Below, piece after piece: positions 48,902-58,915 of a stretch of DNA of 64,000 nt (within the stretch, counting starts at the first letter, position 1; every line of letters starts with the position of its first letter). The stretch lies in assembly GCA_965237965.1 (NCBI GenBank), contig CBDEGT010000003.1:496001-560000 (forward strand), written 5' to 3'. The position numbers and the translations under genes are program-made. The stretch is from UBA2988 sp965237965 (GTDB taxonomy: Bacteria > Gemmatimonadota > Gemmatimonadetes > Longimicrobiales > Gaopeijiaceae). Under the pieces are notes generated by a model, which ran no database searches, was not told the origin of the DNA, and saw only the letters and a program-made list of their open reading frames with translations.

Positions 48902-49732
48902 ATGTCTGACGCCCGCGGGAGCGGACCGAAGCGCCCGGTCGCCCTCACCGTCGCCGGTAGCGACAGCGGCGGCGGCGCGGGCATTCAGGCCGATCTCAAG
49001 ACATTCCACGCGTTCGGAGTCTTCGGGACCAGCGCGATCACGGCCGTCACCGCCCAGAACACGACGGGCGTCTCCGCCGTTCACCCGATTCCGATCAAGA
49101 TCGTCCGCTCCCAGATCGACGCCGTCGTGGAAGACCTGCACCCCGCTGCGCTCAAGACCGGGATGCTCGCCACGGCTTCTCTGGTCGAAGCGGTTGCACG
49201 CGCGATCGCCGATCACGGGCTGGATCGCTATGTGATGGATCCGGTGATGGTCGCCACGTCGGGCGACCGATTGCTGGAAGAGGACGCCGAGCGTGCGCTC
49301 GTCGCCGAGCTGCTCCCGCGGGCCCTGCTCGTCACCCCCAACCTCCGCGAAGCCAGCATCCTCACCGGGCACGAGATCGAGAGCGTCGCGGACGCGCGTG
49401 CGGCGACGAGGGCGCTCGTGGAGCTGGGTGCCAACGCCGTGCTCGTGAAGGGTGGCCACCTCCTCGGGGACGAGGCGGTCGACGTACTCTGGGACGGGCG
49501 GGAGGAGCGGATCTGGCGCCGGCCTCGGCTTCCTGCCCACGACACGCACGGCACCGGATGCACGCTCTCTGCGGCGGTGGCGGCCAACCTCGCGCTGGGA
49601 GCGCGTCTCGTGGTTGCGGTAGACCGGGCCATCGGGTTCGTGGCGCGCGCGATCGCAACCGCTCCGGGCCTCGGGCGAGGCCACGGGCCGGTGAATCACT
49701 TCGTCCCCATCGATCCGAACCCGGACGGCTGA
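48902..49732 (+). CDS. thiD: hydroxymethylpyrimidine/phosphomethylpyrimidine kinase
   Basis: A 276-residue ribokinase-fold kinase that phosphorylates HMP and then HMP-phosphate for thiamine synthesis. Hallmarks are TVAGSDSGGGAGIQADLKTF, LKTGMLA, MDPVMVATSGD, VTPNLREASILTG and the anion-hole DTHGTGCTLSAA with the catalytic aspartate. ATG 48902 is chosen; upstream in-frame codons would cross the direct repeats. ThiE, its pathway partner, is at 22578. Confidence 0.94.
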   Translation: MSDARGSGPKRPVALTVAGSDSGGGAGIQADLKTFHAFGVFGTSAITAVTAQNTTGVSAVHPIPIKIVRSQIDAVVEDLHPAALKTGMLATASLVEAVARAIADHGLDRYVMDPVMVATSGDRLLEEDAERALVAELLPRALLVTPNLREASILTGHEIESVADARAATRALVELGANAVLVKGGHLLGDEAVDVLWDGREERIWRRPRLPAHDTHGTGCTLSAAVAANLALGARLVVAVDRAIGFVARAIATAPGLGRGHGPVNHFVPIDPNPDG

Positions 49733-49743
49733 GCCGGCTCGAC

Positions 49744-50553
49744 TCATGGGACCGGGAGTCCGCAGACGATTGCCCGCAAGAGCCGCTCGAGGGTAACCGC
49801 CTGCGCTCGTCCGGTCTCGATCACCTCGTCGTGGTCGAGCGGGGCCCGAGCGATCCCGGCGGCCCGGTTCGTGACCAGCGAGAGTGCGAGTGTGCGGAGA
49901 CCGGCTGCATGAGCCGCGGTCACCTCCGGCGCCGTGGACATTCCTACCAAGTCAGCTCCCATGCGATCGAGCAGTCGGATCTCGGCCGGAGTCTCGTAAG
50001 AAGGACCGCTGACGGCAGCGTACACGCCGCACTCGAGCGGAATGCCGACTTCGTGGGCACTGCGCCGCGCCAGCCGACCGAGCTCGGCATCGTAGGAGCC
50101 CGTTGCTGCACTCCGGCCGAATCCATCCATACCATGGCGGATTCCCTCCATCAGGTCGAGGTGGTTCTCCAGGACGACCACCGCGCCCGGACCGAACGCG
50201 CGTCGCACCCCACCCGCCGCGTTGGTCAGAACGAGGACGGGGGCTCCGAGGGCCGCCGCCAAACGCACCGGGGCGTGTACAACGTCGGTCGGTAGCCCCT
50301 CGTACGCATGGTAGCGCCCCTCCTGGACCAGAATGCGGCGCTCCTCCAGCCATCCGCCGACCCACCGCCCGGCGTGACCCGCCACGGCCGACCGAGGGAA
50401 TCCCGGCACGATCTCGAACGGAACGACGACCGGGTCCTCGACCGCTTCCATGAACCCGCCCAAGCCCGAGCCGAGCACCAAGGCGGCCTCGAACGGCTCC
50501 GCACCGAAGCGTCCGCGCAGCCTTTCGGCACACACCGCGATGTCGAGGGGCAT
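49744..50553 (-). CDS. punA: purine-nucleoside phosphorylase
   Basis: A 269-residue trimeric-type PNP for inosine and guanosine salvage. Motifs: LVLGSGLGGF (phosphate), GRYHAYEG, LTNAAGGV, SGPSYETPAEIR, GMSTAPEVTAA with the base-binding region, and SLVTNRAAG with the asparagine that recognises 6-oxopurines. ATG 50553. It is convergent with thiD, only 11 bases apart. Confidence 0.94.
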   Translation of the reverse strand: MPLDIAVCAERLRGRFGAEPFEAALVLGSGLGGFMEAVEDPVVVPFEIVPGFPRSAVAGHAGRWVGGWLEERRILVQEGRYHAYEGLPTDVVHAPVRLAAALGAPVLVLTNAAGGVRRAFGPGAVVVLENHLDLMEGIRHGMDGFGRSAATGSYDAELGRLARRSAHEVGIPLECGVYAAVSGPSYETPAEIRLLDRMGADLVGMSTAPEVTAAHAAGLRTLALSLVTNRAAGIARAPLDHDEVIETGRAQAVTLERLLRAIVCGLPVP

Positions 50554-50752
50554 TAGCAGGTCGCTGAAAAAGGGGAGCGCACCGCGTTATGGGTGCCACG
50601 GCCCCTCATCCTAGGCAGCGCGACGAAGGCATAGTCCAAGCTACGTCGAGGAGCGCCAACGACCGAGAAGGGGCTGTCCCGCCCATGACCCTCGAACCGT
50701 ACGCTCATGTCTAACTCGGTCGTGGGGTGCACTCGCCTTCTTCGGCGACTTG

Positions 50753-51499
50753 CTAGTACCAGCCCCCGTGTCGGATCTGCCCCTTCGGAAGTCGCACGTG
50801 CGCGCGCTTGGCCTCCACCAGCTCGCGGCGGTCAAACAGCTTGACCAACGCCACGCCCGCCAAGAAGCCACCCACGTGGGCCCAGAACGCCACCCCTCCG
50901 CCGCCGGCCTGCGCGGGCGTTGCCGCCGCGCTCAGCGCTTGGATGAGGAACCAGTAGCCCAGTATCACCCAGGCCGGGATCGGCACGACGCGGATGAAGA
51001 CGAACACGATCGCGGTCAGAACGTGCGCGTGCGGATAGAGCACGAGGTATGCACCCATGATGCCGCTGATCGCACCCGAAGCGCCCACCACCGGTACGAC
51101 CGAAGAGGGATCGGCAAGCAGGTGCGCCCCGGCCGCCGCCAGCCCCGTCAGTAGATAGAAGACGAGGAACCGGAGCCGCCCCATCGAGTCCTCGATGTTG
51201 TTCCCGAAAATCCAGAGGAACCACATGTTGCCGATCAGGTGCATCCAGCTCCCGTGCAGGAACATCGACGTGAGCAGGGCGCCCCAGGTCAGACCTCCGA
51301 GGCGGCATTCGCCTCCGGCCACGCCCCGGCCGGTGATCTCGGCGGGAATCGCGCCGAGCTCGCAAACCGATCCAACCAGCGCAGCCTCTGTCGTGCCCGC
51401 TCCCTGGACCAGCAGCCACACACCCGCGCACGCGGCGATGATCAGGATCGTGAAGAGGGGGAAGATCTCGGTAGGGTTGTCGTCCTTGATCGGGAACAA
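50753..51499 (-). CDS. rhomboid-family intramembrane serine protease
   Basis: A 248-residue protein with six or seven membrane helices. It has HLIGNMWFLWIFGNN (oxyanion asparagine), GASGAISGIMGAY with the nucleophilic serine and FWAHVGGFLAG with the catalytic histidine. It cleaves membrane-spanning segments of unknown substrates. The start is TTG 51499 with GGGAG upstream. It is divergent from dnaK. Confidence 0.92.
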   Translation of the reverse strand: MFPIKDDNPTEIFPLFTILIIAACAGVWLLVQGAGTTEAALVGSVCELGAIPAEITGRGVAGGECRLGGLTWGALLTSMFLHGSWMHLIGNMWFLWIFGNNIEDSMGRLRFLVFYLLTGLAAAGAHLLADPSSVVPVVGASGAISGIMGAYLVLYPHAHVLTAIVFVFIRVVPIPAWVILGYWFLIQALSAAATPAQAGGGGVAFWAHVGGFLAGVALVKLFDRRELVEAKRAHVRLPKGQIRHGGWY

Positions 51500-51571
51500 G
51501 CGGTCTCCCTTTTGCTGGGCTCACCAGCCCTGTCAATGCGGCGCGCATCCGTGGGGCCGTCGGTGTCCTCG

Positions 51572-51586
51572 GTGCCAGAATGGCAC
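51572..51586. promoter_or_regulatory. hyphenated palindrome in the rhomboid-dnaK intergenic region
   Basis: GTGCCA-GAA-TGGCAC, a perfect 6+3+6 inverted repeat about 130 bases before dnaK. It could be an operator for a heat-shock repressor, but it does not match CIRCE or HAIR, and no promoter was placed with confidence. A second small hairpin, GGGCT/AGCCC, lies at 51517-51530. Confidence 0.35.
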
Positions 51587-51713
51587 GAAAACAGCCCTCC
51601 CGCAGGGCATGGAGGTTGCACCCCGACCCCTTGCTAAGGGCGGGACCCCTCCCGCAGCCCGTCGCGCGGCCCGAGCTGAGCGCCGGCACCACCGAACGAC
51701 TCAGGAGACGCGC

Positions 51714-53645
51714 ATGGGTAAGGTCATCGGGATCGACCTCGGTACCACCAACTCGGTAGTGGCCGTCATGGAAGGGGGTGAGCCGGTCGTCATCCCCAAC
51801 GCCGAGGGTGGCCGGACCACTCCGTCCGTGGTGGCGTTCACCAAGGACGGAGAGCGGCTGGTCGGGCAGGTGGCACGGCGCCAGGCCATCACCAATCCGC
51901 AGAACACGGTCTTCTCCATCAAGCGGTTCGTGGGCCGCCGGGGCGAGGAGGTCAAGTCGGAGGAGAAGCTCGTCCCATACGAGGTGCGTACGGATGCACA
52001 GGGCCGGGTGCAGATCGCCGTGCCGAACGTCGACAAGACGTTCAATCCGCCCGAGATCTCGGCCATGATCCTCCAAAAGATGAAGCAGACTGCCGAGGAC
52101 TACCTCGGCCAACCGGTGATCGAAGCCGTCATCACCGTACCCGCGTACTTCAATGACAGCCAGCGTCAGGCCACCAAGGACGCCGGGAAGATCGCCGGAC
52201 TCGAGGTCAAGCGCATCATCAACGAGCCGACCGCTGCTGCCCTCGCGTATGGCCTGGACAAGAAGGCGGACGAGAAAATCGCGGTCTTTGATCTGGGCGG
52301 CGGCACGTACGACATCTCGGTCCTCGAGTTGGGAGACGGCGTCTTCGAGGTGAAGGCCACCAACGGGGACACACATCTGGGCGGTGACGACTTCGACCAG
52401 CGGCTGATCGACTGGTTGGTCGGAGAGTTCAAGCGCGACCAGGGGATCGACCTTTCGAAAGATCCGATGGCCTTGCAGCGCCTGAAGGAGGCCGCAGAGA
52501 AGGCGAAGATGGAGCTCTCGACGACCATGCAGACGGACATCAACCTGCCGTTCATCACGGCCACGCAGGAGGGTCCCAAGCACCTCAACTATACGCTCAC
52601 GCGGTCCAAGTTCGAGCAGCTCGTCGACGATCTGATCAAACGCACGATCCCACCCATGGAGAAGGCCCTGGGCGACGCCGGGCTGAAGCCGGGGGACATC
52701 GACGAGGTGATCCTGGTCGGCGGGTCGACCCGCATTCCGAAGATCCAGCAGGTCGTGAAGGACTTTTTCGGCAAGGAGCCGCACAAGGGCGTCAACGTGG
52801 ACGAGGTGGTGGCGGTGGGGGCCGCCATCCAGGGGGGCGTGCTGGCGGGAGACGTCAAGGACGTGCTGTTGCTCGACGTCACTCCGCTCTCGCTCGGCAT
52901 CGAGACCCTGGGAGGCGTGATGACCGCGCTGATCCCCCGGAACACGACCATCCCGACCAAGAAGTCGGAGGTGTTCTCGACCGCTGAAGACAACCAGACC
53001 ACGGTGGAGATCCACGTGCTCCAGGGCGAGCGCAAGATGGCGCTGGACAACCGCACCATCGGCAAGTTTCAGCTCACAGGCATCCCGCCTGCGCCCAGGG
53101 GCATGCCCCAGGTCGAGGTCACCTTCGACATCGATGCCAATGGCATCCTTCACGTGTCCGCAAAGGACCGGACGACCGGCAAGGAGCAGAAGGTCCGGAT
53201 CGAGGCCTCGGGCGGTCTGTCCGACAACGAGATCGACCGCATGGTGAAGGATGCCGAGTCACACGCGTCGGAGGACGAGGAGCGACGTCAGAAAGTGGAG
53301 GCTCGCAATCAACTCGACTCGCTGGTCTATCAGGTGGAGAAGGACTCGGCAGAGTGGGGAGAGAAGGTGTCCGAGGGGACGCGTGACCGCCTCCAGCAGG
53401 CGACCGAGGCGGCGAAGGAAGCCCTCAAGGGTGACGACGCAGCGGCCCTCAACTCGGCACGGGACGAGCTGATGCAGGCGTTCAGCGCGGCCGGACAGGA
53501 GATGTACCAGAGCCAGGCCGAAGCCGCCGACGGAGCCTCCGGAACGGGTCCGGACGCAGCCACCGCCACGGGGGAGGGCGCCCCACCCCCAGATCAGGAG
53601 GACGTGGTCGAGGCGGACTACGAGATCGTCGACGAAGAGAAGTAG
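51714..53645 (+). CDS. dnaK: Hsp70 chaperone DnaK
   Basis: A 643-residue chaperone. ATG 51714 with GGAG upstream starts MGKVIGIDLGTTNSVVAVME. Other Hsp70 signatures are IFDLGGGTYDISVLE-like FDLGGGTYDISVLELGDG, VGGSTRIPKIQ, the linker LLLDVTPLSLGIET and an acidic C-terminal tail ending in EEK. It folds and protects cytoplasmic proteins with ATP. GrpE and DnaJ are not adjacent, and the gene stands alone with its own terminator. Confidence 0.98.
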   Translation: MGKVIGIDLGTTNSVVAVMEGGEPVVIPNAEGGRTTPSVVAFTKDGERLVGQVARRQAITNPQNTVFSIKRFVGRRGEEVKSEEKLVPYEVRTDAQGRVQIAVPNVDKTFNPPEISAMILQKMKQTAEDYLGQPVIEAVITVPAYFNDSQRQATKDAGKIAGLEVKRIINEPTAAALAYGLDKKADEKIAVFDLGGGTYDISVLELGDGVFEVKATNGDTHLGGDDFDQRLIDWLVGEFKRDQGIDLSKDPMALQRLKEAAEKAKMELSTTMQTDINLPFITATQEGPKHLNYTLTRSKFEQLVDDLIKRTIPPMEKALGDAGLKPGDIDEVILVGGSTRIPKIQQVVKDFFGKEPHKGVNVDEVVAVGAAIQGGVLAGDVKDVLLLDVTPLSLGIETLGGVMTALIPRNTTIPTKKSEVFSTAEDNQTTVEIHVLQGERKMALDNRTIGKFQLTGIPPAPRGMPQVEVTFDIDANGILHVSAKDRTTGKEQKVRIEASGGLSDNEIDRMVKDAESHASEDEERRQKVEARNQLDSLVYQVEKDSAEWGEKVSEGTRDRLQQATEAAKEALKGDDAAALNSARDELMQAFSAAGQEMYQSQAEAADGASGTGPDAATATGEGAPPPDQEDVVEADYEIVDEEK

Positions 53646-53659
53646 CAGTCCCGGTGCCA

Positions 53660-53693
53660 GGGGAGGGCAGCCAGACAACCCGGCGCCCTCCCC
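53660..53693 (+). terminator. terminator after dnaK
   Basis: GGGGAGGGC (53660-53668) and GCCCTCCCC (53685-53693) form a 9-base stem with a 16-base loop, 15 bases after the dnaK stop. Only TT follows, so it is a strong stem with a weak tail. Confidence 0.65.
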
Positions 53694-53856
53694 TTAACAT
53701 CCAAGCTGTGGGGAACGTCCTCCACACACGCGCTCGCGCTCGATGGTCCGCGCCCGATTCCCCCGGACCCCCGAGAGGACGGGTCGTGTAACAAGGATCG
53801 GCGCCCGAGCGGGCGGGCCCGATCGACGACAAGCAGAGATTCGCCGAGAGGAAGAC

Positions 53857-55398
53857 ATGTACGATCCACTGCGCGCCAAGGCCAAGGTCGCCCTCTACAC
53901 CGGGGCCACGTTCATCGCCGGGCTGGGAATCGCCGCGGGTCTGGGTTGGACCCAGACTTCCGTAGCCATGCCCGTGATCGACGAGCGGCCGGCCTTGTCT
54001 CAGGAGGCGGTCGGCCCAGCAGCCGACCTGAGCGAAGCATTCGTCAACATCGCGGACGCGGTCACGCCCGCCGTGGTGCGGATCCAGTCGCGACGACCAG
54101 CGCGGGCCGCCCGCCGCAGCCCCAATCCTCTCCGCTTCTTCGGCCCGGATCCGGACGAGCTGCGCCCCCCCGCGCCCGAGCTCTCGGGGGGAAGCGGCTT
54201 CCTCATCTCGGCGGACGGATACATCCTCACCAACGACCACGTGGTATCGGGCTCGGACGAGGTGACCGTTTACCTGCGGGATCGCCGGTACTTCGAGGCG
54301 CGCATCGTGGGGAGTGATCCGTTCACCGATGTCGCCGTGATCAAGATCGACATAGACGAAGAGCTTCCCCATCTGTCCTTCGGTGACTCCGACGACATCA
54401 AGGTAGGGCAGTGGGTGCTGGCCGTGGGCAACCCCGGCTTCGGGACGGGCAATCGGCTCGATTACACGGTGACCGCCGGGATCGTGAGCGCCCGAGGACG
54501 CGCATTGGACATTCTGCGTCGCGAGCTCCTGCAGGACCCCGCCTCGCAGGACCTCTCGGGTTACGCGATCGAGGACTTCATCCAGACCGATGCCGTCATC
54601 AACCCCGGCAACTCCGGCGGCCCGATGGTGAGCCTGACCGGACAAGCGGTGGGCATCAACTCGGCGATCGCGAGCCAGACCGGCTATTACCAGGGCTACG
54701 GCTTCGCAATTCCGATCAACCTGGCCCGCCGGGTGATGGAAGACCTGATCGAGTACGGCCACGTGAAGCGACCGTTGATCGGGGTGCATATGCAGACCGT
54801 CACGCCGGAGGACGCCGAGTACTACGGGCTTCCCTCGGTAGCGGGTGCACTGGTACAGCGAACGACCGCGAGCGGGCCCGCGGCGGGTGCTGGAGTGCAG
54901 CCCGGAGACGTGATCGTGGCCGTGGACGGGAAGCCGGTCGGATACTCCGGACAGCTCCAGCAGCGCATCGCGGAGTATCGGCCCGGGGACCGGGTCACGC
55001 TGACCCTGTACCGGAGCCGCAGGCCCATGGACGTGGGCGTCCGCCTGGCAGAGGCGCCCATCAACGACCTCGCGCCGCGCACGGTCGAGCAAGCCAGTAC
55101 CGCCGACGAGCGGCTGGGAATCCGGGTCGAGGTGTTGGGCGCGCAGACGGCTCGGGAGATCGGATTCGAAGAGCCCGGAGGGGTGGTGATCACCGACGTC
55201 GAGCAGGGGAGCGCCGCGGGCCGGAGGGGGATCTTCCCGGGCGCCCGGATCCTCCAGATCAACGGACGCGACGTGACCGACCCAGAAGACGTGCGCAGCT
55301 CGCTCGATGCGGTGCGCGCTGGGCAGATCGTCTCCTTCGTGCTCGAGACCCCGAACGGCGGCCGCCAGATCGTGAACGTGCGCATGCCGGAGCGCTGA
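53857..55398 (+). CDS. DegP/HtrA-type serine protease with two PDZ domains
   Basis: A 513-residue S1C protease. ATG 53857 has GAGAGGAA upstream and leads into an N-terminal hydrophobic segment (YTGATFIAGLGIAAGLGW) serving as signal or anchor. The catalytic triad is H in LTNDHVV, D in FTDVAVIKI and S in NPGNSGGPM. Two PDZ domains follow at about 300-390 and 410-510. It degrades misfolded periplasmic proteins. An upstream in-frame extension exists, but it is basic and lacks features. Confidence 0.95.
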   Translation: MYDPLRAKAKVALYTGATFIAGLGIAAGLGWTQTSVAMPVIDERPALSQEAVGPAADLSEAFVNIADAVTPAVVRIQSRRPARAARRSPNPLRFFGPDPDELRPPAPELSGGSGFLISADGYILTNDHVVSGSDEVTVYLRDRRYFEARIVGSDPFTDVAVIKIDIDEELPHLSFGDSDDIKVGQWVLAVGNPGFGTGNRLDYTVTAGIVSARGRALDILRRELLQDPASQDLSGYAIEDFIQTDAVINPGNSGGPMVSLTGQAVGINSAIASQTGYYQGYGFAIPINLARRVMEDLIEYGHVKRPLIGVHMQTVTPEDAEYYGLPSVAGALVQRTTASGPAAGAGVQPGDVIVAVDGKPVGYSGQLQQRIAEYRPGDRVTLTLYRSRRPMDVGVRLAEAPINDLAPRTVEQASTADERLGIRVEVLGAQTAREIGFEEPGGVVITDVEQGSAAGRRGIFPGARILQINGRDVTDPEDVRSSLDAVRAGQIVSFVLETPNGGRQIVNVRMPER

Positions 55399-55428
55399 CC
55401 CGACCGCTCCCCGGCGGGGCGCAGGATG

Positions 55429-55465
55429 GGGGTGCGGGGGGCCGACCGGCCTCCCGCACCCCTTT
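55429..55465 (+). terminator. terminator after the DegP-type gene
   Basis: GGGGTGCGGG (55429-55438) pairs with CCCGCACCCC (55453-55462), a perfect 10-base stem, followed by TTT. It lies 30 bases after the stop codon. Confidence 0.8.
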
Positions 55466-55503
55466 CGTCGCGGGGAGGCGGCACGCCCGACCCCCTGGGG
55501 TCG

Positions 55504-55532
55504 TTGATCCCTCCCCGAACGCCCGGTTATCT
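55504..55532 (+). promoter_or_regulatory. putative promoter of tRNA-Leu
   Basis: TTGATC (55504-55509), 17-base spacer, TTATCT (55527-55532), placing transcription start about 15 bases before the mature tRNA. It may also drive tig. Confidence 0.55.
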
Positions 55533-55553
55533 TCACACGTTCCCTGAAATCGC

Positions 55554-55634
55554 GCGAAAGTGGCGGAATGGGAGACGCGCGAGACTTAGGATCTCGTGGC
55601 TTCGGCCGTGGGGGTTCGAATCCCCCCTTTCGCA
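55554..55634 (+). tRNA. tRNA-Leu (anticodon TAG)
   Basis: Acceptor arms GCGAAAG and CTTTCGC pair perfectly. The anticodon loop CTTAGGA gives anticodon TAG (codon CUA). The long variable arm (GTGGCTTCGGCC) is typical of leucine tRNA, and GGGGGTTCGAATCCCCC forms the T arm. CCA is not encoded. It lies 39 bases before tig. Confidence 0.96.
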
Positions 55635-55673
55635 CTTCAACGGACGCGAGCACCCTTCCCTTTCGGCCCCTGC

Positions 55674-56948
55674 ATGACGATCGCATCCACGCAGCTTCAG
55701 ATCGACGTCCAGGAGCGTGAACGCTGGCGCCGCACGCTTTCGGTGACCGTCCCCGCGGACGTGGTTCGCCAGGAGCGTGATCGAACCGCCAAGCGGCTCG
55801 CGGGGAAGCTCAAGCTACCCGGCTTCCGTAAGGGCAAGGTTCCGACGTCCATGCTGGAGAAGCAGTACAGCTCCACTCTCCAGAAGGAGACCCTCGATCG
55901 CGTGATTGGTGAGGCCTACCGCACTGCGCTGACGGAGCGGGAGCTCCAGCCCATCAGCGAGGCAGAGGTCGAAACGGTCGACTACCAGCCCGAGGCCGAC
56001 CTCACCTTCCGAATCTCGTTCGACATCCGGCCCGACATCGAGATCGAACGTCTCGGGGGATTCAAAGTCGAGCGCACACGCGCGCCGGTCACGGATCCCG
56101 ACGTAGACCAGGTGATCGGGCGCCTCCGCGAGCAGAACGGCGTCTGGAAGCCCGCTGCTGACCCGGGGCCTGCGCTGGACGGGGATCTTGTGACGGTGAG
56201 CATCGCCCAGTTGGGCGCCGACGACGAGCCCGAGGGAGAAGCGCAGGGGTACCAGATGGTCGTCGGCGAGGGCGAAGCCATCCCCGACGTGGAAGCAGCC
56301 ATTCAGACCCTCGATCCGGGCACCACCGGTGACTTCACGGTCCGATTCCCCGCAGACTCTCCGAGCGAGGCCCGCCGGGACGAAGAGCAGAGGCTGCGCA
56401 TCACGGTGGTAGACCGGCGCACCAAGGAATTGCCGACCGCGGACGACGCGTTCGCCAAGTCGGTGGGCGACTTCGATTCCCTCGAGGCGCTACGCGCCCG
56501 CGTACGGGCGGACCTGGAGGAGGAGGCGGACGCGCGGGCCGACGCGGCCGCAACCGTGCAGCTCCTGGACATGATCATGGGCGCCAACCCGTTCGAAGTG
56601 CCGCGCTCCATGGTGGAGCGTTACCTGGAGTCGGTGCTGGGTGACACGGGCAAGGCCGAACCTGCCACGGTAGAGCAAGCGCGTGCCCAACTCCGGCCTG
56701 AGGCTGAAATGGGTGTCAAGCGGCTGATGGTGATCGAAACGGTTGCTGAGACGCACGGGCTGCGCGCAACCGCGGAAGAGGTGGCGGTGAAGGTCACGGA
56801 GCTCGCGGAGCGCGGTGGCATCACCCCGGCCCAGGCACGCGCCCAGCTGGACAAGGCAGGCCGATTCGCCAACCTCGAGCGCGAGTTGACCGACCGGAAA
56901 GTGTTTGCGTTCCTGCGCGAGCAGTCGATCATACGAGACGGAACGTGA
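55674..56948 (+). CDS. tig: trigger factor
   Basis: A 424-residue ribosome-associated chaperone. The N-terminal ribosome-binding domain contains the signature LPGFRKGKVP. A divergent FKBP-like middle region (DGDLVTVSIAQLG) and a helical C-terminal domain follow. ATG 55674 has no good Shine-Dalgarno and sits 40 bases after tRNA-Leu. A GTG in the tRNA region is in frame but impossible. A hairpin ACCGGG/CCCGGT (56948-56965) overlaps the stop, before clpP. Confidence 0.93.
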   Translation: MTIASTQLQIDVQERERWRRTLSVTVPADVVRQERDRTAKRLAGKLKLPGFRKGKVPTSMLEKQYSSTLQKETLDRVIGEAYRTALTERELQPISEAEVETVDYQPEADLTFRISFDIRPDIEIERLGGFKVERTRAPVTDPDVDQVIGRLREQNGVWKPAADPGPALDGDLVTVSIAQLGADDEPEGEAQGYQMVVGEGEAIPDVEAAIQTLDPGTTGDFTVRFPADSPSEARRDEEQRLRITVVDRRTKELPTADDAFAKSVGDFDSLEALRARVRADLEEEADARADAAATVQLLDMIMGANPFEVPRSMVERYLESVLGDTGKAEPATVEQARAQLRPEAEMGVKRLMVIETVAETHGLRATAEEVAVKVTELAERGGITPAQARAQLDKAGRFANLERELTDRKVFAFLREQSIIRDGT

Positions 56949-57004
56949 CCGGGCGTTATCCCGGTTGAAGCTGTGCGAGAAACCTCGAGAGGACACCTAG
57001 CGCC

Positions 57005-57637
57005 ATGCCGATCTATCCTCCCTATGTGATCGAGCGGACCAGTCGCGGGGAGCGGAGCTACGACATCTTCAGCCGCCTGCTCATGGACAGAATCGTGTTC
57101 CTGGGCAGCGGTATCGACGACAACGTGGCGAACATCATTGTGGCCCAACTCCTCTTCCTCGACGCCGAGGATCCGGAACGGGACATCAATATGTATATCA
57201 ACTCACCCGGGGGGAGCGTGTACGCGGGTCTGGCCATCTACGACACGATGCAGCACCTTCGAGCACCGGTGTCGACGTACTGCGTGGGCATGGCGGCCTC
57301 GATGGGTGCCGTCCTGCTCACCGCGGGAGCCAAATCCAAGCGAGCCGCGCTTCCCAACTCGCGAATCATGATTCACCAGCCCTCCACGGGCGCGCAGGGC
57401 ACGGCCTCCGACATCGAAATCGCGGCCAGGGAAGTCCTGCACATCAGGGAGAAGCTCAACGAGATTCTGTCCCGCCACACCGGTCAGACGGTGGAGCGGA
57501 TCGCCGAAGATGCCGACCGGGACCGGTTCATGAGCCCTTACGAAGCCGTGGAGTACGGGCTGATCGATCGAGTCCTCGAAGGGCCCGTTCAGAACGGGAA
57601 GAAGCCGACCGATTCGGCTACCCTCACCACGGACTAG
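57005..57637 (+). CDS. clpP: ATP-dependent Clp protease proteolytic subunit
   Basis: A 210-residue serine peptidase. Catalytic residues are serine in GMAASMGAVLL, histidine in RIMIHQPS and aspartate in DADRDRFMSP. The N-terminal propeptide-like MPIYPPYVIE is typical. It assembles in two heptamers with ClpX. It lies between tig and clpX in the classic order. Confidence 0.97.
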   Translation: MPIYPPYVIERTSRGERSYDIFSRLLMDRIVFLGSGIDDNVANIIVAQLLFLDAEDPERDINMYINSPGGSVYAGLAIYDTMQHLRAPVSTYCVGMAASMGAVLLTAGAKSKRAALPNSRIMIHQPSTGAQGTASDIEIAAREVLHIREKLNEILSRHTGQTVERIAEDADRDRFMSPYEAVEYGLIDRVLEGPVQNGKKPTDSATLTTD

Positions 57638-57670
57638 GGCAAGCGGCCGCCTACCCAACGGGGATTCGTC

Positions 57671-58911
<1,241 letters not shown>

Positions 58912-58915
<4 letters not shown>

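Noticed and set aside
51581..51600. Sigma-54 promoter starting at TGGCAC
   Set aside because: The -12 TTGC element is missing at the required distance.
51500..51713. CIRCE or HAIR heat-shock operator before dnaK
   Set aside because: Neither consensus is present; only an unrelated palindrome was seen.
50832..53153. A 773-codon minus-strand frame
   Set aside because: Antisense to dnaK and out of frame with the rhomboid gene, both of which are unmistakable.
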